This document shows positions 50,218-58,769 of a DNA stretch of 64,000 nucleotides, one piece after another (position 1 is the stretch's first letter; every line of letters starts with the position of its first letter). Source of the stretch: Staphylococcus hyicus (GTDB lineage Bacteria > Bacillota > Bacilli > Staphylococcales > Staphylococcaceae). The translations under genes and the position numbers were made by a program. A model generated the notes under the pieces. The model did not search any database, was not told where the DNA came from, and worked only from the letters and a program-made list of their open reading frames with translations. The stretch spans positions 2,294,001 to 2,358,000 of the forward strand of contig NZ_CP008747.1 of the NCBI RefSeq assembly GCF_000816085.1, read 5' to 3'.

Positions 50218-50996
50218 ACGCTGTCGTCATCTTAGGTCTGATTTTATTTCTATTAATGTTGATTTTTGGGGGTAAATCAGGTGCCGTTGCTTTTGGCACA
50301 TTGTTTTTAAATTTTATTTTGCTCGTCATCGCATTGATATCGATGATTTTTGGTATCCCTATTTATATTGTGACAATTATTTTCTGTATCGTAGTGGCAG
50401 CGATAAACTTATTCGCTCTAAATGGTTTTAACATCAAAACCTTCGCAGCTTTCATATCAAGCATTGTCACAACCGTCATGATGCTCGTTGCGATTTATTT
50501 ATCAATCCATTTAGGACATCTACAAGGTTTCACACAAGAGGAACAAGATGAAACGTATATTTTTTCAATGAATATCGGTATCGATATGGAACAATTCATG
50601 ATTTTTGTCGTTATTCTTGCCGTCATTGCGGCAGTGATTGATTTAGCTATTACCATCAGCTCACCAATGTATGAGCTTCATGAAACGAACCCATCGTTAT
50701 CTTCACGTGCATTATTTGAATCCGGTATGCGTGTCGGACGTGAAATTTTGGCTACATCTGCCAATACGATATATTTAGCATTTATTGGCGGTTCGATGAC
50801 ACTTGTATTTTGGTTCTTTAATTTACATTATCATTTTGGTCACCTTATTAATGCCAAACTCTTTGTACAAGAGCTGATTACCATTTTACTCGGTGGCATC
50901 GCCATAGCCATATGTATTCCAATTACAGCCGCACTGACAGCTTGGCTCATTCACAATCATCATCGGTTACCCATTCAATTTAACACCCCTACATGA
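50214..50996 (+). CDS. YibE/F family membrane protein, short partner
   Basis: A 260-residue membrane protein with about seven helices and no large outside domain. It shares with the preceding protein the core pattern A-x-IDLAITISSPMYELHETN and a following R-E-x-G-R-E stretch, so the pair arose by duplication. An AGAGGTG site lies before the ATG inside the end of the previous gene. Function is unknown. Confidence 0.8.
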   Translation: MNAVVILGLILFLLMLIFGGKSGAVAFGTLFLNFILLVIALISMIFGIPIYIVTIIFCIVVAAINLFALNGFNIKTFAAFISSIVTTVMMLVAIYLSIHLGHLQGFTQEEQDETYIFSMNIGIDMEQFMIFVVILAVIAAVIDLAITISSPMYELHETNPSLSSRALFESGMRVGREILATSANTIYLAFIGGSMTLVFWFFNLHYHFGHLINAKLFVQELITILLGGIAIAICIPITAALTAWLIHNHHRLPIQFNTPT

Positions 50997-51036
50997 GATG
51001 AAGTGAATAGGGTAAAAGAACAAAGAGGTGAATGTC

Positions 51037-53295
51037 ATGACGAAGATACACATACGCGGGGCGCGTCAAAACAATTTGAAAAACATTCATGTAGCGATTC
51101 CAAAACATCAACTCACGGTCGTTACAGGACGCTCGGGATCTGGAAAATCCTCCCTTGTCTTCAGTACCGTTGCTGCTGAATCTGAACGGTTATTAAATGA
51201 AACATATTCTAGTTACATCCAACATCAATTAACGCACTATGACAAACCGGATGTAGACCAAATTGAAAACTTACCTGTTGCGATGGTTATCAATCAAAAA
51301 CGACTTGGGGGTAATTCCCGCTCAACAGTAGGAACCATTTCTGACATATATGCATCCGTACGCTTATTATGGTCACGTATCGGGGAGCCTTTTGTTGGCT
51401 ACTCAGATGTTTTTTCATTCAATAATCCAAATGGCATGTGTGAAACGTGCCAAGGTTTAGGTTATGTTGAAGATATTGATTTAAATGAATTATTAGATTA
51501 TGACAAATCTTTAAATGAAGGTGCAATTCGCTTCCCATCATTCAAACCCGATAGTTGGCGTGGAAAACGTTACCGCTACTCTGGGTTATTTGATAATGAC
51601 AAAAAATTAAAAGACTATACAGATGCGGAAATGGACACTTTTTTATATACCAAACCTACAACACTTAAAAATCCACCGTCTAACTGGCCTAAAACGGCAA
51701 AATTTGAAGGATTAATTCACCGGTTCCGACGTTCATTTCTAATTAATGATAACTTTGAGAAAAAACGTTTCTTAAAAGACGTTCAACGTGTCGTCACTAC
51801 ACATAAATGCCCTTCATGTGATGGTCAACGCTTAAATCAAAATGTGTTGCGTTGTCAAATCAATGGAATGAACATTGCAGAATTTACAGCATTAACGATT
51901 GAAGAAACCATTCCATTTTTAAAGGAAATTGAAAGCGAGAAAGCCACGTTTATCATTCAACCGTTATTGCAACAACTCGAAGCACTCAATGATATCGGAT
52001 TGAATTATTTAACACTAGGGCGTGAGACGACAACCCTTTCTGGTGGAGAGTCACAACGCATCAAACTCATTCGTCATTTAAATAGCCCATTGACCGATTT
52101 GGTTTATATCATTGATGAGCCAAGCGTCGGACTCCACCCTGAAGACATTGAAAAAATTAATCAAATTATGTTAAACATACGTGATAAAGGCAATAGTGTA
52201 ATTATTGTCGAACACGACCCTGATGTCATTAAAATTGCGGACCATATCATTGATATCGGTCCAGGTGCTGGCAAAAACGGAGGAAACGTCACATTTGAAG
52301 GTACGTATCACAATTTATTAAAGTCTGATACTGATACAGGACGCGCTTTGACGCGACAACATCAATTAAAAGCACAAACCACTTCGCAATTTGATGCGTG
52401 GTTTGAGTTAAACCACATCTCACGCAACAATTTACACGATGTGTCTGTCCACATTCCAAAACAGGCGCTCACTGTACTCACTGGTGTTGCGGGCTCTGGT
52501 AAGAGTTCTTTAATTAAGGCAGGTTTTGAAGGAGAAAGCGATGCCATATTTATTGATCAAAAACCCGTACATGCCTCCAATCGCTCTAATTTATTAACAT
52601 ATATGGACATATTTGATGATGTGCGCACATTTTTTAGTAAAGCGACTGGCTTAAAAAAAGGCATGTTTAGTTATAACTCTGAAGGCGCGTGCCCAAATTG
52701 TAATGGTAAAGGAGTCCTCAAAACAGAATTGGCATTTATGCCTGACTTCTCCCAAGTGTGTGAAGTATGCGGTGGGACACGTTATAAAAAAGACGTATTA
52801 GAGGCTAAAGTGGATGGGTATTCTATTGCAGATGTTTTGGCATTAACTGTTGAAGAAGCTATCACTTTTTTTGATGCAGAACCAACGATTGCCTCTCGTC
52901 TTAAAGCACTGCAATCTACCGGTCTGTATTACATGACGCTAGGTCAATCTCTAGATACCCTTTCCGGTGGTGAAATACAACGGGTGAAATTGAGCCGCTA
53001 TTTAACAGAAAAAATGGCCAATCGCGTATTCATTTTTGATGAACCTACCACTGGATTACATGAAGATGACATCCCTATCTTGCAGTCTCGGTTTGATCAA
53101 TTAATTGAAGATGGTAATACTGTCATCCTTATTGAACACAATTTAACGATGATGACGCAAGCCGATTGGATTATCGATGTAGGTCCAGGTGCCGGAACAA
53201 AAGGCGGCCATATTTTATACAGTGGCCCACCACAAGACATCTTTCAAATCAAAAACTCGGTCACCGCAAAACATCTCGCACGTTATACAACATAA
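51037..53295 (+). CDS. UvrA-like double ABC ATPase, class II (UvrA2 type)
   Basis: A 752-residue cytoplasmic protein with two UvrA-type ABC cassettes: Walker A GRSGSGKSSLV and GVAGSGKSSLI, signatures LSGGESQRIKLIRHL and LSGGEIQRVKLSRYL, and zinc-finger cysteines CETC, CPSC, CPNC, CEVC. Between LLWSRIGEPF and FSFNNPNGMC the stretch that binds UvrB and the first CxxC of true UvrA (about 940 residues) is missing. Class II members are linked to drug or DNA-adduct tolerance rather than normal excision repair. The ATG at 51037 has a GAGGTG site 6 bases before it. It lies 40 bases after the YibE/F pair. Confidence 0.85.
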   Translation: MTKIHIRGARQNNLKNIHVAIPKHQLTVVTGRSGSGKSSLVFSTVAAESERLLNETYSSYIQHQLTHYDKPDVDQIENLPVAMVINQKRLGGNSRSTVGTISDIYASVRLLWSRIGEPFVGYSDVFSFNNPNGMCETCQGLGYVEDIDLNELLDYDKSLNEGAIRFPSFKPDSWRGKRYRYSGLFDNDKKLKDYTDAEMDTFLYTKPTTLKNPPSNWPKTAKFEGLIHRFRRSFLINDNFEKKRFLKDVQRVVTTHKCPSCDGQRLNQNVLRCQINGMNIAEFTALTIEETIPFLKEIESEKATFIIQPLLQQLEALNDIGLNYLTLGRETTTLSGGESQRIKLIRHLNSPLTDLVYIIDEPSVGLHPEDIEKINQIMLNIRDKGNSVIIVEHDPDVIKIADHIIDIGPGAGKNGGNVTFEGTYHNLLKSDTDTGRALTRQHQLKAQTTSQFDAWFELNHISRNNLHDVSVHIPKQALTVLTGVAGSGKSSLIKAGFEGESDAIFIDQKPVHASNRSNLLTYMDIFDDVRTFFSKATGLKKGMFSYNSEGACPNCNGKGVLKTELAFMPDFSQVCEVCGGTRYKKDVLEAKVDGYSIADVLALTVEEAITFFDAEPTIASRLKALQSTGLYYMTLGQSLDTLSGGEIQRVKLSRYLTEKMANRVFIFDEPTTGLHEDDIPILQSRFDQLIEDGNTVILIEHNLTMMTQADWIIDVGPGAGTKGGHILYSGPPQDIFQIKNSVTAKHLARYTT

Positions 53296-53332
53296 AATGC
53301 ACGCATCTAGCGCCATAATAAGCGTAAAAGCG

Positions 53333-53376
53333 AATAGCCTTCAAAATTCATCAATGGATGAATTTTGAAGGCTATT
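53333..53376 (+). terminator. Terminator after the UvrA2-like gene
   Basis: A perfect hairpin of about 20 bp (arms AATAGCCTTCAAAATTCATC and complement) with a very short loop, followed by TTTTTT. It lies 38 bases after the stop codon and could also stop the convergent isaB-like gene. Confidence 0.9.
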
Positions 53377-53420
53377 TTTTCTAGAGGCAATGTGGTTCAA
53401 TCATTTATGTGAGATACACT

Positions 53421-53930
53421 TTATTTCGCTTGAATAACGATTGAATTTCCAGGATAAAATGCAACTTCCGTTGTTTTAGCGTGATACACTTCACCTTTTT
53501 TTACATGGCTTTCAATCGATTTTGCACTATGATTGATATGATTAATACGTAAAGTGAGATTCATCAATTTATTATTGTGATCAAAACCGACAATCACACC
53601 ATTTTTCTCAAAGAAAGTTAAATCTTTCTTACCGTAATATTGTTTAAAATCAGAACCTAACGCTTTGAAGACATCCGCTTTCGTTGATTTTCCTACTTTT
53701 AAACCATTAAAAGTAAACTGATCCGCTTTTAAGCCTGCATAAAAATTTTGATCTTCTAAGGCATGATTATTCGGTATATTGAACTGACCATTATACGTAT
53801 AATAAGGTGTTTGGTGTTGTGATGTCGCAGCATGCGCAGTATCAACACCTTGACTCACAGCCCCCGTCGCACCTAATAACATTGTTACAGATAATCCAGT
53901 CGCTAATAACGTTTTTGAGATGTTTTTCAT
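53421..53930 (-). CDS. IsaB-like secreted protein
   Basis: A 169-residue exported protein. A signal peptide (about 1-35, MKNISKTLLATGLSVTMLLG then ending AHAA) is followed by a mature part starting near HQTPYYTYNGQFNI. The TPYYTYNG start and the FNGLKVGKSTKADVFKALG block resemble staphylococcal immunodominant antigen B, which binds extracellular nucleic acid. Similarity over the rest is weak, so an IsaB paralogue or relative is the safest call. An AAGGAG site precedes the ATG. Confidence 0.7.
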   Translation of the reverse strand: MKNISKTLLATGLSVTMLLGATGAVSQGVDTAHAATSQHQTPYYTYNGQFNIPNNHALEDQNFYAGLKADQFTFNGLKVGKSTKADVFKALGSDFKQYYGKKDLTFFEKNGVIVGFDHNNKLMNLTLRINHINHSAKSIESHVKKGEVYHAKTTEVAFYPGNSIVIQAK

Positions 53931-54050
53931 TTCGATACTCCTTGTTCTCTTTATAATATTAAGTTGTTATAAAAACATTCCCTTATTATTATGTGGTTCA
54001 TTTTAACAAAGAGATATGAAAATATCATCCATTTTAACATCATAAATTGG

Positions 54051-54086
54051 ACGGATATGGGTATACTACTAGAGACGGATATCCGT
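54051..54086. repeat. Palindrome with an extra half-site, ACGGATATCCGT
   Basis: A perfect 12-base palindrome ACGGATATCCGT at 54075-54086 is preceded 24 bases upstream by a second copy of its half ACGGATAT (54051-54058). It lies between the divergent isaB-like gene and the 90-codon gene and looks like an operator; no regulator is known. Confidence 0.45.
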
Positions 54087-54091
54087 TACAG

Positions 54092-54119
54092 ATGACATTC
54101 CTTTTTGAAATGTTATACA
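54092..54119 (+). promoter_or_regulatory. Candidate promoter for the 90-codon gene
   Basis: ATGACA and TATACA with a 16-base spacer, 36 bases before the ATG at 54155. Fair but not strong match. Confidence 0.4.
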
Positions 54120-54154
54120 ATTACAAAGACTATGGAAGTGTAAGGAGAATGATT

Positions 54155-54424
54155 ATGTCTAAAAAAGATAACTCTACATTAAGTGCCGTTTCATTTGTAC
54201 TTTCAAGTGCAACAGTTGCCATTGACTCATACAATGAATCGAACTTTAAAAACAAAAATAAACAATTAAGCTATTTATCGTTAGGTATTGGGGTTGGCGA
54301 TATGTTGCTTGATTTTTATCTTACATTCGGGGCAAAAAGTAATATCGCAAAAGCTTGGTCTCTATTATCATTAGGCCGTCAATTAAAATCATCATTAGAA
54401 CGTTATAAAACCATTAAAGCATCT
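54155..54424 (+). CDS. Hypothetical protein, about 90 residues
   Basis: I do not recognise it. The start at 54155 has AAGGAG 7 bases upstream and gives MSKKDNSTLSAVSFVLSSAT; a longer frame has no good site. Two moderately hydrophobic segments (about 9-23 and 38-60, the latter YLSLGIGVGDMLLDFYLTFG) suggest a small membrane-associated protein with a basic C-terminus (QLKSSLERYKTIKAS). It is followed by a clear terminator, so it is a single-gene unit. Confidence 0.75.
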
Positions 54425-54436
54425 TAATTGTTTTAA

Positions 54437-54472
54437 CCATCAAAGTTCATGATCCAAATGAATTTTGATGGC
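54437..54472 (+). terminator. Terminator after the 90-codon gene
   Basis: CCATCAAAGTTCAT and ATGAATTTTGATGG form a stem with one G-T pair and a 7-base loop; GCTTTTTTGTTTT follows. Confidence 0.85.
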
Positions 54473-54615
54473 TTTTTTGTTTTTAAGCTTCTGTAGTGTC
54501 CTAGCCTATTATTGGCGGGCGCGAGCTATTTTTTCTTGCTTATAAGGCATTCGTCTCACTGTCCTATGTCAATGATTACATAACATGACGTTAACTTAAG
54601 TTAAAAATACAAAAA

Positions 54616-54665
54616 ACGGTGATTTCCTACGAAACGAAAAGATCGTCTTTAGTAGGTATCACCGT
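54616..54665 (-). terminator. Terminator after the sle1-type gene
   Basis: ACGGTGATACCTAC and GTAGGAAATCACCGT form a 14-bp stem with one mismatch; the minus strand continues TTTTTTG. Confidence 0.85.
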
Positions 54666-54676
54666 TCACTGTTTAA

Positions 54677-55702
54677 TTAATGAATATATTTAAATTGTCC
54701 TACGCTATAAGCAGGAATTGTACGATATGTGAGAATACCTGGGCTAGCGCTATAGTTCATTTCTGAAACTAAAATACTACCATCAGCGTTCACACGTTCA
54801 ACATATGCAACGTGACCATAGTATCCCATGTCTGATTGTAAAATTGAACCAACTGCTGGACGATTATTAATCGTATAACCATCACGTGCTGCATTATCAT
54901 CCCAAGCATTCGCATTCCACCAGTAAGTGCTAATGCCTTTGCCAGCAGCTAAACGTTTATTAAATACGTGCCACGTACATTGACCCCAGTCGTATAAATT
55001 AGAGTGGTTGAACACTGGAGAATAATAACCCGAACCTGTTGGTACAACAGGCGCTGATGGTTGAGTTGGTGTCGCAGCTGAACCACTAACTTTTAATGTT
55101 TGTCCTGGGAAGATTAAGAATGATGTTAAACCATTCAATGCCATAATATTTTGGTATGTTGTACCGTAACGTGCTGCAATTGCCGATAAAGAATCACCAG
55201 CTTGAACCGTATACGTTTGTGCCGAACCCGTTGATGTTGATGCTGGACGCGATGGCGTACGTGGTGTACGCGTTGGCGTTGGCGCCGAGGCTCTACCACT
55301 TACTTTTAGCGTTTGACCCGGGTAAATTAAAGTACTTGATAAACCATTTAAACGCATAATGTTTGTATATGATGTACCGTAACGTGCTGCAATTGAAGAA
55401 AGTGTATCCCCGCTACGCACTGTGTACGTAGAACCTGAACTTGAACCGCCAGTATTCGTTACTCGAGATGGGTTAGAAGACGTTCTGCCTCCTGACACTT
55501 TTAAAATTTGATCTGGGAAAATTAAATTCGAAGTTAAACCGTTGTAAGACTTAAGTTGAGCGATAGAAATGTTGAATTGATTGGCAATTGACCATAATGA
55601 ATCGCCAGCTTCAACACGATACGTTGCAGCATCCGCATCATGTGCAGCTATGGCAGATACAGCCGATGTCCCAATCACCGCTGCGATAATTTTTTTTCGC
55701 AC
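54677..55702 (-). CDS. sle1: Sle1-type N-acetylmuramoyl-L-alanine amidase (LysM-CHAP)
   Basis: A secreted autolysin that splits daughter cells. The 341-residue protein has a signal peptide (about 1-25, ending DADA), three LysM domains (about 27-70, 92-135, 163-206) joined by Ser/Thr/Pro/Arg linkers, and a C-terminal CHAP domain with catalytic Cys in [14 protein letters not shown] and His in [13 protein letters not shown]. aureus Sle1 has the same layout. The start codon is GTG after GGAGGGG. A perfect WalR-type box lies upstream (55797-55813). Confidence 0.94.
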   Translation of the reverse strand: MRKKIIAAVIGTSAVSAIAAHDADAATYRVEAGDSLWSIANQFNISIAQLKSYNGLTSNLIFPDQILKVSGGRTSSNPSRVTNTGGSSSGSTYTVRSGDTLSSIAARYGTSYTNIMRLNGLSSTLIYPGQTLKVSGRASAPTPTRTPRTPSRPASTSTGSAQTYTVQAGDSLSAIAARYGTTYQNIMALNGLTSFLIFPGQTLKVSGSAATPTQPSAPVVPTGSGYYSPVFNHSNLYDWGQCTWHVFNKRLAAGKGISTYWWNANAWDDNAARDGYTINNRPAVGSILQSDMGYYGHVAYVERVNADGSILVSEMNYSASPGILTYRTIPAYSVGQFKYIH

Positions 55703-55757
55703 GCGCTTCCCCTCCTAAATAGTGAAATAAGTTAGACTTTTACTGATATACAAATTT

Positions 55758-55763
55758 ATTATA
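55758..55763 (-). promoter_or_regulatory. Probable -10 box of sle1
   Basis: A perfect TATAAT on the minus strand, 56 bases before the start codon. No good -35 box is present 17 bases upstream (TATGTT), as expected for a promoter that needs an activator. Confidence 0.5.
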
Positions 55764-55796
55764 CACACACCTTTGCGAAAAACATATGACCGTTAT

Positions 55797-55813
55797 ATAA
55801 CATTCTTATTACA
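55797..55813 (-). promoter_or_regulatory. WalR-binding site upstream of sle1
   Basis: TGTAAT, five bases, TGTTAT: a perfect match to the WalR direct repeat TGTWAH-N5-TGTWAH. It is centred about 45 bases upstream of the probable -10 box. Confidence 0.7.
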
Positions 55814-56131
55814 AATACTTCCATCTAATTTACGTTTGAAATGAGTGTTGCCACTCTGATTTCAAATTTTAAAGGGTTTAACGGCATTTTCTCAAAAATC
55901 AAACGAACATCGCGTTGTAACAAATGAAATATTACAGAAAATTTAAGATATGAAACCTTCTTAAAAACGGCCATTTATAGCAATTAGGTTACGCTGTCTG
56001 GAACGACTTTCACGCTATGCACGATACACACATCAAGAATGCCTTCAATATGCGTATCCTACACATTGAAGGGATTTAATAGACTTTGGTATAGATATCT
56101 GACATGAATTAGCTCAATGGATTGGAATCCT
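55814..56131. other. Intergenic region between sle1 and mccB
   Basis: With the sle1 control region this is about 430 bases without a gene. It holds an imperfect inverted repeat at 55835-55866 (TTTGAAAT-GAGTG against CACTC-TG-ATTTCAAA) and a weak hairpin at 56042-56072. In S. aureus, as I recall, the metNIQ transporter operon lies between these two loci; no remnant reading frame is visible here. Confidence 0.5.
56042..56072 (-). terminator. Weak terminator-like hairpin after mccB
   Basis: CCTTCAAT and ATTGAAGG form an 8-bp stem around a 15-base loop, about 60 bases after the mccB stop. The following T tract is poor (CATTCTTG). Confidence 0.4.
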
Positions 56132-57277
56132 CTATACTTTTGCGTTAAACGCTTGTTTTAAATCTTCTACTAAGTCTGAAGTGTCTTCGATTCCAAGTGA
56201 TAATCGTACAAGCCCATCTGCAATGCCTTCTTTCGCACGCACTTCTGCTGGGATGGAGGCATGTGTCATTAAGCTCGGCACTGAAATTAAGCTCTCTACC
56301 GCACCTAAACTTTCTGCCAAAGTAAACAATTGTGTTTGTGTTACTAATTTCTTAGCTGTTTCTACATCTTTCACTTCAAATGAAACAATGCCTGGCATAC
56401 CATCTGCTTGTTTTTGATGGACATCTCCATTTAAATGATTTTCCAAACTTGGATGATAAATCTTCGCTACATTGTCGTGTTGTTTTAACATTTCCACAAT
56501 AGCTAGAGCGTTACGTTCAATTTGTTCTAAACGTAATCCTAATGTTTTCATCCCACGAACGAGTAAATAACTGTCCTGTGGACCAAGAACGCCTCCTGTT
56601 GAATTTTGTATAAAACCAATTCGTTCCGCAAGTGTCGTATCATTCACGACCACAAGGCCCGCAACAACATCACTGTGACCACCTAAATATTTGGTAGCCG
56701 AGTGTACCACGATATCTGCACCAAGTGTTAACGGCGTTTGATAGTACGGCGTCATAAAGGTATTATCAACCACAGTAATTAAGCCATGTTGTTTCCCTAA
56801 TTGACTGACCGCTTCAATATCCGTCACGCGTAATAACGGATTCGATGGTGTTTCAATAAACAACATTTTTGTATTATCTTTAATTTTAGCTTCCACGTTA
56901 TCAATATTTGTCGTATTCACAAAATCAAACGTAATGCCGTAACGGTTAAACACTTTCGTCATGACGCGATACGTACCACCATATACGTCAGACCCCACAA
57001 TAATATGGTCACCTTGATCTAATAGCATGACTACCGCACTAATTGCTGCCATCCCTGAACCAAACGCAAACCCATGCGTTCCATGTTCAAGTGCTGCAAT
57101 CACTGACTCCAATGACGTTCGTGTTGGATTCGCAGAACGTGAATATTCATAGCCTTGTCGTAACGCACCGATGGCATCTTGTTCGTACGTACTTGTTTGA
57201 TAAATCGGTGTAGTCACCGCACCTGTATAAGGATCTGTCGTCTGACCACCGTGAATTAATAACGTTTTTTTATTCAT
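56132..57277 (-). CDS. mccB: Cystathionine gamma-lyase / homocysteine gamma-lyase (MccB type)
   Basis: A PLP enzyme that splits cystathionine to cysteine in the reverse transsulfuration route. The 381-residue protein has GSGMAAISAVVMLL, the PLP-lysine block VHSATKYLGGHSDVVAGLV, and the C-terminal LSLGIEDTSDLVEDL. The ATG at 57277 is chosen because a GGAGG site lies 9 bases upstream. It overlaps mccA by 8 bases. Cystathionine gamma-synthases (MetB/MetI) are close relatives, but the pairing with mccA supports the lyase role. Confidence 0.88.
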   Translation of the reverse strand: MNKKTLLIHGGQTTDPYTGAVTTPIYQTSTYEQDAIGALRQGYEYSRSANPTRTSLESVIAALEHGTHGFAFGSGMAAISAVVMLLDQGDHIIVGSDVYGGTYRVMTKVFNRYGITFDFVNTTNIDNVEAKIKDNTKMLFIETPSNPLLRVTDIEAVSQLGKQHGLITVVDNTFMTPYYQTPLTLGADIVVHSATKYLGGHSDVVAGLVVVNDTTLAERIGFIQNSTGGVLGPQDSYLLVRGMKTLGLRLEQIERNALAIVEMLKQHDNVAKIYHPSLENHLNGDVHQKQADGMPGIVSFEVKDVETAKKLVTQTQLFTLAESLGAVESLISVPSLMTHASIPAEVRAKEGIADGLVRLSLGIEDTSDLVEDLKQAFNAKV

Positions 57278-58181
57278 TTTCCATTCCTCCATATGTAAAT
57301 ATATTTTTCGACATATAACGATCACTGCCATCGGGGAAGACAACAACGATATTTCCCCTTTGAATGCGTTGTGCGGTTTGAAGCGCCCCTTCTAATGCCG
57401 CACCTGATGAACTACCGACAAGTAGCCCTTCATAACGTGCCAAGTCTTTCACATGTTGAAATGCTGTTGCGTCTGATACGACTTCGACTTTATCAATCCA
57501 TGTTTGTTCCAAAAATGTGGGCCACACTTCAACACCAATGCCTTCTGTGTCATGTTTGCCTTTTTCTTGACCACTCAAAATAGAGCCTTGTGGTTCTACT
57601 ACTACGCATCGAATCCCCTGAGAAACAAAGCGCTCTGCCACTCCCGAAAAAGTTCCACCTGACCCTGCACCTGCGACGAAATAATCGATATCTGGTAGAT
57701 CATTTAAAATTTCTGATGCTAATGTGTGTTGATATGCTTTAGGGTTTTCTATCGTTTCAAATTGATTCGTATAAAACGCATTATGTTCTATGGCATAAGC
57801 TTGTGCTGCTTGTCTTGCACCAGTCATTCCATCTTTATTTGGTGTGCGATAAATCGTTGCACCTAATGCGCGCATCACAGTCATTTTCTCTTCAGCAAAC
57901 CCTTCAGGTGCGAAAATCACACATTGAATGCCGTATGGTTTCGCAGCTATTAATAGTCCTATACCCGTATTCCCAGCTGTTGCTTCGACCACTGTGCCTC
58001 CCTTTTTTAAATCACCTTTGTTTAACGCCTGTTCAATGAAGTACTTTCCTAATCGATCTTTAATACTCCCCCCTGGATTAAACATTTCCAATTTCGCATA
58101 GATGTGTACATCATCCGTACTGTAATGTGCCAAACGCACTAGCGGTGTATGTCCAATTAAATCCAAAAGCTTTGATGTCAA
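57270..58181 (-). CDS. mccA: Cystathionine beta-synthase-type cysteine synthase (MccA)
   Basis: A fold-type II PLP enzyme that joins homocysteine to O-acetylserine or serine to give cystathionine. The 303-residue protein has the PLP-lysine in FNPGGSIKDRLGKYF, the substrate loop VEATAGNTGIGLLIAA and the phosphate-binding GAGSGGTFSG. There is no haem or CBS regulatory domain. The start codon is TTG after GATGAGG. It is the first gene of mccA-mccB with its own promoter. A plain O-acetylserine cysteine synthase is the alternative. Confidence 0.87.
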   Translation of the reverse strand: MTSKLLDLIGHTPLVRLAHYSTDDVHIYAKLEMFNPGGSIKDRLGKYFIEQALNKGDLKKGGTVVEATAGNTGIGLLIAAKPYGIQCVIFAPEGFAEEKMTVMRALGATIYRTPNKDGMTGARQAAQAYAIEHNAFYTNQFETIENPKAYQHTLASEILNDLPDIDYFVAGAGSGGTFSGVAERFVSQGIRCVVVEPQGSILSGQEKGKHDTEGIGVEVWPTFLEQTWIDKVEVVSDATAFQHVKDLARYEGLLVGSSSGAALEGALQTAQRIQRGNIVVVFPDGSDRYMSKNIFTYGGMENE

Positions 58182-58217
58182 TCTGCCTCATCCCTAATCC
58201 TTAGTTTTCTTGTATGA

Positions 58218-58246
58218 ATTATAGTATATAAAAGCTAAAGATTCAA
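58218..58246 (-). promoter_or_regulatory. Promoter of mccA-mccB
   Basis: TTGAAT and a perfect TATAAT with a 17-base spacer on the minus strand, about 37 bases before the TTG start. No riboswitch fits in the short leader. Confidence 0.7.
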
Positions 58247-58338
58247 TCTTCTGATACGTTTTTAAGGCGTTGTAAGGGAACCATTTAAAAGATGAGGTCA
58301 AAATACGCTATACTAAATAAAAAAAGAGGTGGTTGGCA

Positions 58339-58758
58339 TTGCAAATCATTTCGAAAGAGACACTAAATGAACAAGAGATACACGCACTCGTTAACCTTTA
58401 CGCCTCCGTGGGTTGGCATGGGCACACGCCTGAAAACATTACTACCATTTATAAACAAAGCACCCATATTCTATTGGCATATCACGATGAGGTCTTGATT
58501 GGGTGTGGCCGCGCATTATCCGATGGCGTGTTTAACGCAGCCATTTATGACGTTGTCGTGCGTCCAACATATCAACGTCAAGGCGTTGGTCAACGCATTG
58601 TGACCCACTTAGTTAGAGACATTGGTGAAGTTTCATGTATACATTTAATTAGCACACTTGGCAATGAAGCGTTTTATGCGCAGTGTGGTTTTAGGAAGCT
58701 AACAACTGGCATGGCCATTTATCAACATCCAAAATTAGCGACACAATATTTAGAATAG
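58339..58758 (+). CDS. GNAT-family N-acetyltransferase
   Basis: A 139-residue acetyltransferase with the acetyl-CoA motif VVRPTYQRQGVGQRIVTHLV and the C-terminal AFYAQCGFRKL of small GNAT proteins. The start is a TTG codon: the one at 58339 has GAGGTGG at the right distance, while the TTG at 58333 lies too close. Substrate unknown. It is followed by the esterase gene after 11 bases, so the two are probably co-transcribed. Confidence 0.83.
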   Translation: MQIISKETLNEQEIHALVNLYASVGWHGHTPENITTIYKQSTHILLAYHDEVLIGCGRALSDGVFNAAIYDVVVRPTYQRQGVGQRIVTHLVRDIGEVSCIHLISTLGNEAFYAQCGFRKLTTGMAIYQHPKLATQYLE

Positions 58759-58769
58759 AGGTGCATGAC

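Noticed and set aside
58182-58338. SAM riboswitch or T-box in front of mccA
   Set aside because: The leader from the promoter to the TTG start is only about 30 bases, too short for either.
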